This document shows, in pieces, positions 54,190 to 61,599 of a stretch of 64,000 nt of DNA (the stretch's first letter is position 1; each line of letters opens with the position of its first letter). Position numbers and translations under genes: made by a program. The notes beneath the pieces are model-generated. The model worked only from the letters and a program-made list of their open reading frames with translations, searched no databases and was not told the DNA's origin. The DNA is taken from positions 1 to 64,000 of the forward strand of contig NZ_JBHIKY010000012.1 in NCBI RefSeq assembly GCF_042139015.1. The letters run 5' to 3'. Origin of the DNA: JBHIKY01 sp042139015. Lineage in GTDB: Bacteria > Bacillota > Bacilli > Bacillales > Marinococcaceae.

Positions 54190-54636
54190 CTAGATTTTGT
54201 GCCCGCGCATTTTCAAACGGTAGTAAGCGTTTTTGACTTCATCCGGGTGAATATAGCCTTTAACTGAGGTCCCTTTAGGGAAGTTATGCTTTAACAGGAC
54301 AAGCAGCTCCATGATGATGGGTGTTGCCGTTTTGCCGTGCTCGTTCAGCACCCCCATCAGGACAAGCGGACATTCCTGGTTTTCATAGTTAGAAAGTTTT
54401 GAATACAAAAGAATGACGTCGGTCGTGAACGCTCGTTTCACGAAAACGTGGATGTATCTTGAATTTACGTAATAATGAATCGTCGCTTTGTGTGATTGAT
54501 TGGCAATTTCGTCATCTGACAGCGTATCTAGACATTTCTCGATTTCTTTGTATACAACTTCCCATTTTTCCTGCAGAACTTCCTTTGGCTTCAGATATAA
54601 CTCAAGCGCTTCTATCCCCGTTATTCCATGCTTCAT
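54190..54636 (-). CDS. Hypothetical protein (148 aa)
   Basis: ATG at 54636 follows GGGAGG. A soluble alpha/beta protein: helical start (ELYLKPKEVLQEKWEVVYKEIEKCLD), then strands (KATIHYYVNSRYIHVFVKRAFTTDVILLYSKL), then a helix and a basic tail. I do not recognise it. Convergent with the XRE gene, 15 bp apart. Confidence 0.65.
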   Translation of the reverse strand: MKHGITGIEALELYLKPKEVLQEKWEVVYKEIEKCLDTLSDDEIANQSHKATIHYYVNSRYIHVFVKRAFTTDVILLYSKLSNYENQECPLVLMGVLNEHGKTATPIIMELLVLLKHNFPKGTSVKGYIHPDEVKNAYYRLKMRGHKI

Positions 54637-54710
54637 TCGATACCTCCCACGGTTATCTAGTTTCCCCTTTTAGTATACTATGTTTTTCACTATGAAATGG
54701 TTTTTTATTT

Positions 54711-54737
54711 AAAAAAGACCCTGCATAGCGCAGGGTC
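54711..54737 (-). terminator. Terminator of LysM-like/NlpC gene
   Basis: Minus strand GACCCTGC-GCTAT-GCAGGGTC with TTTTTT after it. The arms are perfect. Confidence 0.85.
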
Positions 54738-54749
54738 ACATACACTGGC

Positions 54750-56255
54750 TTAAAAATAACGTTTGGCTCCCAAATATCTTTCCTTCCAGTAGCTTGAAGT
54801 CATGTTCGCCACTGTCACCCCGGTGGATGAACCGGCGTGGATAAACTGATTGTTTCCTAGATAAATACCGGCATGTGACGGGCCGGAGGTATAGGTTTCG
54901 AAAAAGACGAGATCCCCCACCCGCGGTGAGCTGATGCTTGTTCCCGTAGAATGCATCTGCGCCACGGTTCTCGGCAGGGATACACCGTTGTCCCGGAACA
55001 CATATTGAATAAATCCGCTGCAGTCAAAGCCTGATGTGGACGTACCTCCCCATACATAAGGGGTTCCCATATGCGTCGCGGCATCTGCCAGAAGATTGGT
55101 AACATTGATCTTCGAGTTGGAGGATGATTTCTTTTCCGAGGAAGAGCCGGAATTATTACTGCTTCCACTGCCGGTCATTTCTTTTAGCTTTCCAAAGGTC
55201 TGCGGGCCGGCAATGCCGTCTACTGTTAAGCCATATTTACTCTGAAAACTGCGGACTGCCTTTTCTGTGACATCCCCAAAAATACCGGTTGCATTCATTT
55301 TCATAAACCCGAGCTGTTTAAGCTGGTTCTGCAGATCGGTAACGTCCTGCCCCTGTGATTGATAGCGCAGGGTCGAGCCGCTGGAACTTGAGCTGTTCGA
55401 TGAACTTGAATTTCCGGAAGAAGCAGATGACGCTTTTTTTGGATTGTTTTCCAGCTTGTTAAAGGTCTGCGGACCGCTCAGTCCATCCCCGCTGATGCTG
55501 TTCGCTCTCTGGAAGCTGCGCACCGCGCTTTCCGTGTCCGGTCCATAAATGCCGGTCACGTCTTTTTTGTAGAACCCTAAATCCTTGAGCTGTTGCTGAA
55601 GTGAAGAAACTTCACTGCCGCGATCGCCGCTGGAGAGGACTTTAAAAGTGGAGCTTTTGCTCGATGAAGATGGTGCTGTGGGGCTTGCCCCCTTTAAGGC
55701 TGCAAAGGTCTGCGGGCCGGCAATGCCGTCGACTTTAATTTTCTCCTCACGCTGAAAGCTCTTGACTGACTCGCTGAGCTGTCTGCCGTACTGGCTGTTC
55801 AGCTCGCCGCTGTAATGCCCAAGATTCTTGAGCTGGCGCTGCAGTTCTTTGACTTCATCGCTTTTGTCGCCCACTCTTAAAATCGTAGAGCTGCCGAGCT
55901 TGACTGTTTTTTCTGAAGATGCCGTCGATGACGTGCTCTTGCCGCTGTCTGTCAGAAGCACACCAAAAGTCTGCGGACCAGCGATGCCATCCACCATCAA
56001 GTTATGTTCACGCTGGTACCTCTTGACTGCTTCCTTTGTTCGTTCACCAAAGTAACCTGTTGAAGTGAGATATGTATAATGTCCTTTGTCTGTTAACAGG
56101 TCCTGCAGCTTCTTTACGTCATCACTGCTTGAGCCTTCGCGGAGCGTATCATCTCCGAGGGCGGCGTCGGCGGCGATTGGAGCAGCTATTATGGCTCCAG
56201 TTACGGCGGTCGATGTTACTACGATCTTTTGCATACGTGTTGTTGTATCGAGCAA
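54750..56255 (-). CDS. Secreted NlpC/P60 endopeptidase with four peptidoglycan-binding repeats
   Basis: The 501-residue wall hydrolase has a signal peptide (MQKIVVTSTAVTGAIIAAPIAADA), four PG_binding_1 repeats (about 40-100, 125-190, 210-270, 300-365; each with the VDGIAGPQTF or SGDGLSGPQTF hallmark) separated by Ser-rich linkers, and an NlpC/P60 domain with Cys in TSGFDCSGFIQYVF and His in GPSHAGIYLGNNQFIHAGSS. TTG at 56255 follows GGAGGGG; an ATG 7 codons in has no RBS. The domain layout is similar to the vegetative LytE/LytF group, with PG_binding domains in place of LysM. Confidence 0.93.
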   Translation of the reverse strand: MLDTTTRMQKIVVTSTAVTGAIIAAPIAADAALGDDTLREGSSSDDVKKLQDLLTDKGHYTYLTSTGYFGERTKEAVKRYQREHNLMVDGIAGPQTFGVLLTDSGKSTSSTASSEKTVKLGSSTILRVGDKSDEVKELQRQLKNLGHYSGELNSQYGRQLSESVKSFQREEKIKVDGIAGPQTFAALKGASPTAPSSSSKSSTFKVLSSGDRGSEVSSLQQQLKDLGFYKKDVTGIYGPDTESAVRSFQRANSISGDGLSGPQTFNKLENNPKKASSASSGNSSSSNSSSSSGSTLRYQSQGQDVTDLQNQLKQLGFMKMNATGIFGDVTEKAVRSFQSKYGLTVDGIAGPQTFGKLKEMTGSGSSNNSGSSSEKKSSSNSKINVTNLLADAATHMGTPYVWGGTSTSGFDCSGFIQYVFRDNGVSLPRTVAQMHSTGTSISSPRVGDLVFFETYTSGPSHAGIYLGNNQFIHAGSSTGVTVANMTSSYWKERYLGAKRYF

Positions 56256-56525
56256 ACGTTTCCCCTCCCAGGTTTTATTGTGGCTCAGACGGGAGTATGA
56301 GCCTTTCCATAGTTCAAATTGACGACAATAGGCAGCGTGGGAAACTGATCATTAGAGATACTGGTGACTTGTGTCATATTTTGTATATCTAATTGTATAA
56401 AAAAATGGTCTAACTTGCCAGAATTTTTCACTATATAGAAACATATTTAGTTAAATAGTCACGGTTTTTGTCATTATTTTAGCGTGTGATCCAATTACAA
56501 CAGGTGTTCGGTGAATGTGAGCTTT
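56256..56525. other. Upstream region of NlpC/P60 gene
   Basis: No gene seen. TATATAGAAACATATTTAG-like AT-rich stretches near 56430 may hold the promoter, but no confident box was found. The phased TTTC array begins at 56526. Confidence 0.35.
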
Positions 56526-56975
56526 TTTCACTGGGAGAGAACGTTTTTCGCTGGATTTGACGGTTTTTGTCGACTCAGGATGGTGCTTTTGGCATGCGAG
56601 CGGATAGCTTTTCCCCGCTTCCGAGGTCTTTTCCACTCGGGCTGCAGCGGTTTCCCCTCTTCCCGTTGGCGTTTCCCCACTTGCGCGGACGCTTTCCACC
56701 GTACGAGGCTGCTTTCTCGCGGGAGCTTTCCTTTTCCCCGCTTCCGTGGCCTTTTCCACCGGAAACGGGTGATTTCCACTTGCAAGTCAGGATTTCCCCT
56801 GTGCGGAGAGCTTTTCCACTCGGGCTGCAGCGGTTTCCCCTCTTCCCGTTAGCGTTTCCATACTTGCGCGGACGCTTTCCACAGTACGAGGCTGCTTTCT
56901 CGCGGGAGCTTTCCTTTTCCCCGCTTCCGAGATCTTTTCCTCCGGAGACGGCCATTTCCATTGGGTACGTTATGA
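56526..56975 (+). repeat. Phased TTTC array 2 (20-21-bp period, two 183-bp blocks)
   Basis: TTTC/TTTG anchors run from 56526 at 20, 20, 22, 22, 20, 21, 21, 21, 20, 20, 20, 20, 20, 20, 21, 21, 21, 20, 20, 20 and 19 bp to 56955. A block (from 56628) is repeated at 56811 with period 183 and few differences. Units include dyads such as ACTTGCAAGT, CGTACG and GCTGCAGC. Open frames in several phases exist only because units of ~21 bp avoid stops. Confidence 0.85.
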
Positions 56976-57120
56976 GCGGAGGTTGGGTTGAGAAGAATGA
57001 TTCTTTTATTATGGTCTGTAATGATCATTCCGTCATTAGTTTTAGGTGATCATCTGCCAGATATTTTTTGATTTCGGGTGAGCTATTAGAATTGCTGTTT
57101 GTCTGCCATACGGTTTTCAA

Positions 57121-57218
57121 TGACCCTCCCTTGTTTGTGAGCGTAACTAAAGACTTATTTTTTATGAAAATAGTCTTTATAATATTTTCCTATTGATATG
57201 GGAGGGTTTTTGCAGAAA
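57121..57218 (+). promoter_or_regulatory. Leader hairpins before SLH gene
   Basis: AAAGACT...AGTCTTT (57147-57178) forms an AT-rich hairpin, and CCCTCCC (about 57123-57129) can pair with GGGAGGG (about 57209-57215) to close a larger loop. TATAAT at about 57178-57183 may be a -10 for the next gene. The role is not known. Confidence 0.35.
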
Positions 57219-57305
57219 ATTGGAAATTCATTATATCTTGGAGAGTGGCGAGCATGTATACTGGTAACCGAGGTTAATTTTTACATATATGAGGAGGCTT
57301 TTTTT

Positions 57306-58964
57306 ATGAAGAAATTTGCCGGAATAGCGCTTTCTGCTTCGCTGGTGGCTTCTTTGGGATTCCCGGCTGCTGCCGGTGCTCAGGCTTTCCCGGATGTTGG
57401 GGAAGATCAATGGGCGAAGGATTCGATTGAACGCTTGTATGAAAAAGGGATTGTGACTGGTAAGCAGAATGGGACCTTTGCCCCGCGTGATACGGTAACG
57501 CGCGGCCATGCGGCGATTATGATTACAAATGCGCTCGGGCTGGACACGGAGAATGCTCCGGATCCTGGGTTTAATGATTTGGATGAGAGTGATACGTATT
57601 ACAAGTATGCAGCTGCGGTGGCAGAAGCCGGAATTATGGAAGGACGAGACGGCAGCTTTATGGCCAACCAGCCGTTGAAACGGGATCAAACGGCCAAAGT
57701 GCTGGTGGAGGCCTATGATATTCCAGACGCAGAGTCCGGCTCTGATTTTGATGATGTAGACAGCGGTCACTGGGCGTATGATTATGTGTCGTCGATCCTC
57801 GAGGCTGACATTACGACCGGCTATAAGGATGAAAATTTGTTCGGGCCGAGAGATACGACAAAGCGCGATCAGTTCGCAACGTTTTTAACGAAAACAATGG
57901 ATTATTCAAAAGATGATTCAGACGATTCGGATGAAGATGTGGAGCGTGACGAAGAAATCGTGCAGCTTCTCGATGATGTATTTGAGACTCAGCTTGGGTT
58001 AGAATCCTATACGTTCGACGGCAATATTGGAGTGTCTATGGACATGCCGGTACCGGAGGATGAAGAGCTGTCCGAGGAGGATCAGGCGGCGCTTGAGGAA
58101 ATGTCCAACATGGACATGGCGGTCCGCGGCGCGTATGAGAGCGACCCGTTCGTCATGGAAACGATTGTTGAACAGGAGATGCCGACGTTTGATGAAACGA
58201 TGGTCATGCCAACGATCGTAACAGAGGATGCGAGCTACGAGTACATCGCGGATGCAGCGCTTTCTGGCTATCCGGAAGAGTGGCAGGATAAGTACATTGA
58301 ATACAACTTCGCCAATGGCGGTTCCGGCGGCTTCACGGACGTGGAACAGCAGCAGGAGCTCAGCCGTGAAATCTTCACTCTGTTTATCGATGAGTTTGGA
58401 ACGGAGCAGTTTGAGCTGGTGGAAAATGACGGAACCGTTCCGGAGGATATAGAGTACGAGCACCTTCTTACATTTGAACTGACAAACGAGGATCTTGAAG
58501 CTTATTCGGACACTTTTGAAGAAAAAATCTGGCCGGAGCTTGAAGAAATGTTAGAGAACCCTGAAACGATGGGCGTATCTGCATCGCAAGCAGAGGCATT
58601 GAATGAGGAAGCGGACGAAGATTTCGATTCATTTTTGGAAAGCCTGAATCTTGAAACCTTTGAGATGACGCAGGCCATTGACGAAAATAACCATGTTGTC
58701 TATGACACCGGCGTCATTGATGTAAGCTTCGAGGATGAGGAAGCCGGCACGATGTCGTTTGGCGTGGATTATGACATGGCGATGGACAACTTCAATGAAG
58801 ACGTCACGTTTGAGTACGGCCTGCCGGAAAGTGATGACGACATCATTACGGAAGAGGAAATGATGGAATGGCAGGAAGAGCAGATGGAAGAAACGGAAGA
58901 TGAGTTCGGGGACGTAGAGGAGATGGACCCTGAGGAAAAGGAAAATGTAGAAGAAGAGGAATAA
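57306..58964 (+). CDS. SLH-anchored protein with DUF6612-like domain
   Basis: The 552-residue secreted protein has a signal peptide (MKKFAGIALSASLVASLGFPAAAGA), three SLH domains (about 25-205; FPDVGEDQWAKDSIERLYEKG, FNDLDESDTYYKYAAAVAEAG, FDDVDSGHWAYDYVSSILEAD), then an acidic domain with FETQLGLESYTFDGNIGVSMDMP and a later region with paired strands, which resembles DUF6612/lipoprotein-type lipid or glycan sensors. It ends in a Glu-rich tail. ATG at 57306 follows GAGGAGG; earlier starts lack RBS. Surface function unknown. Confidence 0.85.
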   Translation: MKKFAGIALSASLVASLGFPAAAGAQAFPDVGEDQWAKDSIERLYEKGIVTGKQNGTFAPRDTVTRGHAAIMITNALGLDTENAPDPGFNDLDESDTYYKYAAAVAEAGIMEGRDGSFMANQPLKRDQTAKVLVEAYDIPDAESGSDFDDVDSGHWAYDYVSSILEADITTGYKDENLFGPRDTTKRDQFATFLTKTMDYSKDDSDDSDEDVERDEEIVQLLDDVFETQLGLESYTFDGNIGVSMDMPVPEDEELSEEDQAALEEMSNMDMAVRGAYESDPFVMETIVEQEMPTFDETMVMPTIVTEDASYEYIADAALSGYPEEWQDKYIEYNFANGGSGGFTDVEQQQELSREIFTLFIDEFGTEQFELVENDGTVPEDIEYEHLLTFELTNEDLEAYSDTFEEKIWPELEEMLENPETMGVSASQAEALNEEADEDFDSFLESLNLETFEMTQAIDENNHVVYDTGVIDVSFEDEEAGTMSFGVDYDMAMDNFNEDVTFEYGLPESDDDIITEEEMMEWQEEQMEETEDEFGDVEEMDPEEKENVEEEE

Positions 58965-58978
58965 TCGGTTTAAAAAAA

Positions 58979-59012
58979 CCGTCTGTGCTGGTTAGGCACG
59001 GGCGGCTTTTTT
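58979..59012 (+). terminator. Terminator of SLH gene
   Basis: CCGTCTGTGC and GCACGGGCGG arms (G-T pairs) around TGGTTAG, followed by TTTTTT. Confidence 0.75.
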
Positions 59013-59031
59013 GTCCTGTGTGGCATGGTTT

Positions 59032-59220
59032 CTAGTTGGGATTGTCTTTCGTATTGGCTGGTTTTTCTGCTTTAAGAAAGCCAATAAGCAGGCCGATGGA
59101 AACAACCGTTCCGACGACCGGAGCGATAATGTCTCCAGCTTTCGGATCTTCGGTGCCAAAAAAGGAACCGAAGGCCGTGATAAAGATAAAAGCGACTGCG
59201 GCGATCAGGATATATTTCAT
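59032..59220 (-). CDS. Small membrane protein (62 aa)
   Basis: Two TM helices (about 3-21, 29-49) linked by FFGTEDPKAGDII, with a short hydrophilic tail. ATG at 59220 follows AAGGAGG. It lies 19 bp after fabZ on the same strand, so it may be co-transcribed. Unknown function. Confidence 0.65.
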   Translation of the reverse strand: MKYILIAAVAFIFITAFGSFFGTEDPKAGDIIAPVVGTVVSIGLLIGFLKAEKPANTKDNPN

Positions 59221-59239
59221 GATTGTGCCTCCTTATCCG

Positions 59240-59674
59240 TTACTCTTCTGCGTCCTGCAGTGCGAAGAAAAGATCAGTTTCAGCAGCGACGGTGTCTCCT
59301 ACTCTCGCAATACCGCGGCCTTTCCCGATTTTTCCTCGCAGGCGGCTGATTTCTACTTCGAGTGTCAGCTGGTCACCAGGCTTCACCTGGGACTTGAAGC
59401 GGCATTTTTCAATTCCGGCAAAGAGAGCAATCTTACCTTTATTCTCTTCCACCTGGAGAATGGCGACTGCGCCTGTCTGTGCCAGTGCTTCAATGATAAG
59501 TACGCCCGGCATGACGGGATAATCCGGGAAGTGACCGTTGAAAAAGTCCTCGTTGGCCGAAACATTTTTCAGTCCGACAGCGCGCTTGCCTACCTCGAGC
59601 TCGGTGATGCGGTCGATAAGCAGAAATGGATAGCGGTGCGGGATAATCTCTTTAATTTCTTCTATTGATAGCAT
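59240..59674 (-). CDS. fabZ: 3-hydroxyacyl-ACP dehydratase FabZ
   Basis: The 144-residue enzyme dehydrates beta-hydroxyacyl-ACP in fatty acid elongation (hotdog fold, cytoplasm). Catalytic His lies in FFNGHFPDYPVMPGVL and Glu in LIIEALAQTGAVAI; the start LSIEEIKEIIPHRYPFLLIDRI is standard. Length is as in B. subtilis YwpB. ATG at 59674 follows AAGGAGG. The order epuA-fabZ is conserved, but here a large repeat array separates them. Confidence 0.97.
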   Translation of the reverse strand: MLSIEEIKEIIPHRYPFLLIDRITELEVGKRAVGLKNVSANEDFFNGHFPDYPVMPGVLIIEALAQTGAVAILQVEENKGKIALFAGIEKCRFKSQVKPGDQLTLEVEISRLRGKIGKGRGIARVGDTVAAETDLFFALQDAEE

Positions 59675-59765
59675 GGGGATGATTCCTCCTTATGTAGTGT
59701 GCTTGCGTGTACGGTTTTCATTCATATGGCGTGCCGGATTGTGAAGGCGATGGCTGATATAGATG

Positions 59766-60350
59766 TTTCCGCTGCGGAGCGGGGACTTTCACACTCTTGC
59801 TGGGGCGGTTTCCCCGTTTCCGCGGGTGGTTTCCACCGCTGCGCAGTGCGTTTCACGTGTTACAGAGCGCGTTTCCTCCGCGCGGGGTCCTTTTCGTTCC
59901 CAGCAGGCACTTTTCCCGCCCGCGGGCCGCGTTTCCACCGAAGCGAGACGATTTCCCCTGACAAGTCAGGGTTTCCCCCAATGTGGGGACTTTTCCACTC
60001 TTGCTCCGGCGTTTCCCCATTTCCGCGGGTGGTTTCCACTGGTGAGCGGTGGGTTTCACGCATTCCCGTGCGCGTTTCCTCCGCGCGCGGCTCTTTTCGT
60101 TTCCAGCAGGCACTTTTCCCGCCCGCGGGCCGCGTTTCCACCGAAGCGAGACGATTTCCACTGCCATATGAAGGTTTCCCCCAATGCGGGGACTTTTCCA
60201 CTCTTGCTCCGGCGTTTCCCCGTTTCCGCGGGTGGTTTCCACCGCTGCGCAGTGCGTTTCACGTGTTACAGAGCGCGTTTCCTCCGCGCGGGGTCCTTTT
60301 CGTTCCCAGCAGGCATTTTTCCCGCTCCCGAGCCACGTTTCCACCGAAGC
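59766..60350 (+). repeat. Phased TTTC array 3 (20-22-bp period, three ~204-bp blocks)
   Basis: 29 TTTC anchors from 59766 to 60338 recur every 20-22 bp. Blocks starting CACTCTTGC at 59792, 59996 and 60199 (periods 204 and 203) repeat almost exactly, each carrying the same order of units (TTTCCCCGTTTCCGCGGG; TTTCCACCGCTGCGCAG; TTTCACGTGTTACAGAG; TTTCCTCCGCGC; TTTTCCCGCCCGCGGG). Most units have a palindromic centre. Open frames on both strands here are by-products of the 21-bp unit. Confidence 0.88.
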
Positions 60351-60404
60351 AGTCCACCAGACCATGCAAAAAAGGGCTGTCTGACATAGACAGCCCGCTT
60401 TGGA

Positions 60405-60686
60405 TTATTCGCCATGCATAAAATCGAAGAGGCTGTCCCAGGAGCCCGGGCTCATCACGCGAAAGATGGAATCGCCGTCTCCGATGATGGAATAGCCTAC
60501 GATCAGGCCTGCGAGAATGCTGATCAGCAGACAGGCTGATATAACGAGCAGTCTGGCCCATATGGGAATAAGGCGGACTCGTTCGCCTTTCAGTCGTTGG
60601 AATAAAGAGGGCTTCTTTTCTTCCTGCTGTGCTGCTTCTTTCTCTTCCCGCTTTTCCTGCCTTGTATGCGGCTCTTTATTCGTCAT
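60405..60686 (-). CDS. EpuA-like small membrane protein
   Basis: The 93-residue protein has a charged N-terminus (TNKEPHTRQEKREEKEAAQQEEKK), then FQRLKGERVRLIPIWARLLVI and one TM helix (about 45-66), and ends SPGSWDSLFDFMHGE. This matches the small family annotated as 'DNA-directed RNA polymerase subunit beta' or EpuA that lies between flhP and fabZ in bacilli. It is not an RNA polymerase subunit; role unknown. ATG at 60686; no strong RBS. Confidence 0.8.
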   Translation of the reverse strand: MTNKEPHTRQEKREEKEAAQQEEKKPSLFQRLKGERVRLIPIWARLLVISACLLISILAGLIVGYSIIGDGDSIFRVMSPGSWDSLFDFMHGE

Positions 60687-60720
60687 AACGAGGTCTCCAT
60701 TTTTACAGTGGCGGAGCTTG

Positions 60721-61563
60721 TTATCCGCGGATACTGTTAATCAAGCCCATCATTTGGTCCCCCTGGCTGAGAGCCCTTGAATTAAAGGAATAACTGCGCT
60801 GAGCTGTAGTCAGATCGGTCATTTCTTTTGATAAATCCACATTGGATTGTTCTAAGGATCCTTGGATGATGCGACTGTTTTCACCTGCTACAAACTCTAT
60901 CACATCCGCTTCCTCCAAATCAAGAGCTTCGAGGTCCGGAAGGCGGAAATTGCTGCCTCCGACTGCTTCGAGAAGCTGCGGTTTAGTGGCGCGGGCAAGT
61001 TCAATCTGGCCGATCTCAGCTTCCTCCCCATCCACTTCCGCGGTCAACGTGCCGTCATCTGCGAGTTGAAAATTGCTTGCGGTGCCGGGTACGTTCATTC
61101 TTTCGCCGTCATTGTTAAGAAGATAGTCTCCCTCATTATTGACGAGCGTCCAGGTGTCCGGGTTGTCCGGATTTTCCGTTAAATAAAAGGAGCCGTCTCT
61201 CGTATACTGAGTTTCTGCTTCCCCTTGATTGTTCATGGACTCTACCTGGAAAAAATAGCCCTTTTCGGTTAATGCAAAATCAAGATCGCGTCCGGTCTCC
61301 TGCAGAGATCCGTGCTCTAGGCGGAGCGCTGTCTGCGCGATGGCAGCTCCTGCACCGGAGCGGAGACCGAGCGGTGTCAGGCGGCCGGCTTCAGTGTTCG
61401 GAGCTGTATTATTGTTCATTTGCTGGAACAACAGCTCCGAGAAGCTTGCTTCCCTCCGCTTGTAGCCGGTCCGGTTCGTATTCGCGAGATTGTTGGAGAT
61501 ACCGTCCATCTGCTGCTGGATCTGCCCCATCGTGTTTGCCGATGAAATCATAGATGAATACAT
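60721..61563 (-). CDS. flhP: Flagellar basal-body rod protein FlhP
   Basis: The 280-residue flagellar rod/hook protein begins MYSSMISSANTMGQIQQQMDGISNNLANTNRTGYKR, with the rod signature (NNLANxxTxGYK), has variable middle strands, and ends SNVDLSKEMTDLTTAQRSYSFNSRALSQGDQMMGLINSIRG. It is exported by the flagellar type III system. It lies 36 bp after flhO. ATG at 61563 follows GGGAGG. Confidence 0.93.
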   Translation of the reverse strand: MYSSMISSANTMGQIQQQMDGISNNLANTNRTGYKRREASFSELLFQQMNNNTAPNTEAGRLTPLGLRSGAGAAIAQTALRLEHGSLQETGRDLDFALTEKGYFFQVESMNNQGEAETQYTRDGSFYLTENPDNPDTWTLVNNEGDYLLNNDGERMNVPGTASNFQLADDGTLTAEVDGEEAEIGQIELARATKPQLLEAVGGSNFRLPDLEALDLEEADVIEFVAGENSRIIQGSLEQSNVDLSKEMTDLTTAQRSYSFNSRALSQGDQMMGLINSIRG

Positions 61564-61599
61564 GGTGTTCCTCCCTTACTTTCCTTTGTCCCTGCACCT

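Noticed and set aside
56451..57049. Open frames up to 160 codons on both strands
   Set aside because: Same cause as above: they translate array 2. Codon pattern follows the TTTCC repeats.
56526..60350. CRISPR array
   Set aside because: The conserved part is only 5-8 bp, units are 20-21 bp and whole blocks repeat. No cas gene is near. This does not fit repeat-spacer structure.
59763..60561. Several overlapping open frames of 100-240 codons on both strands
   Set aside because: They lie in the 20-21-bp repeat array; a 21-bp unit without stops keeps many frames open. No RBS, no known domain, and the repeated Phe-Pro/Arg pattern mirrors the DNA repeat.
60405..60686. RNA polymerase subunit
   Set aside because: This name is used for the small EpuA family, but a 93-residue one-helix membrane protein has no RNA polymerase domain.
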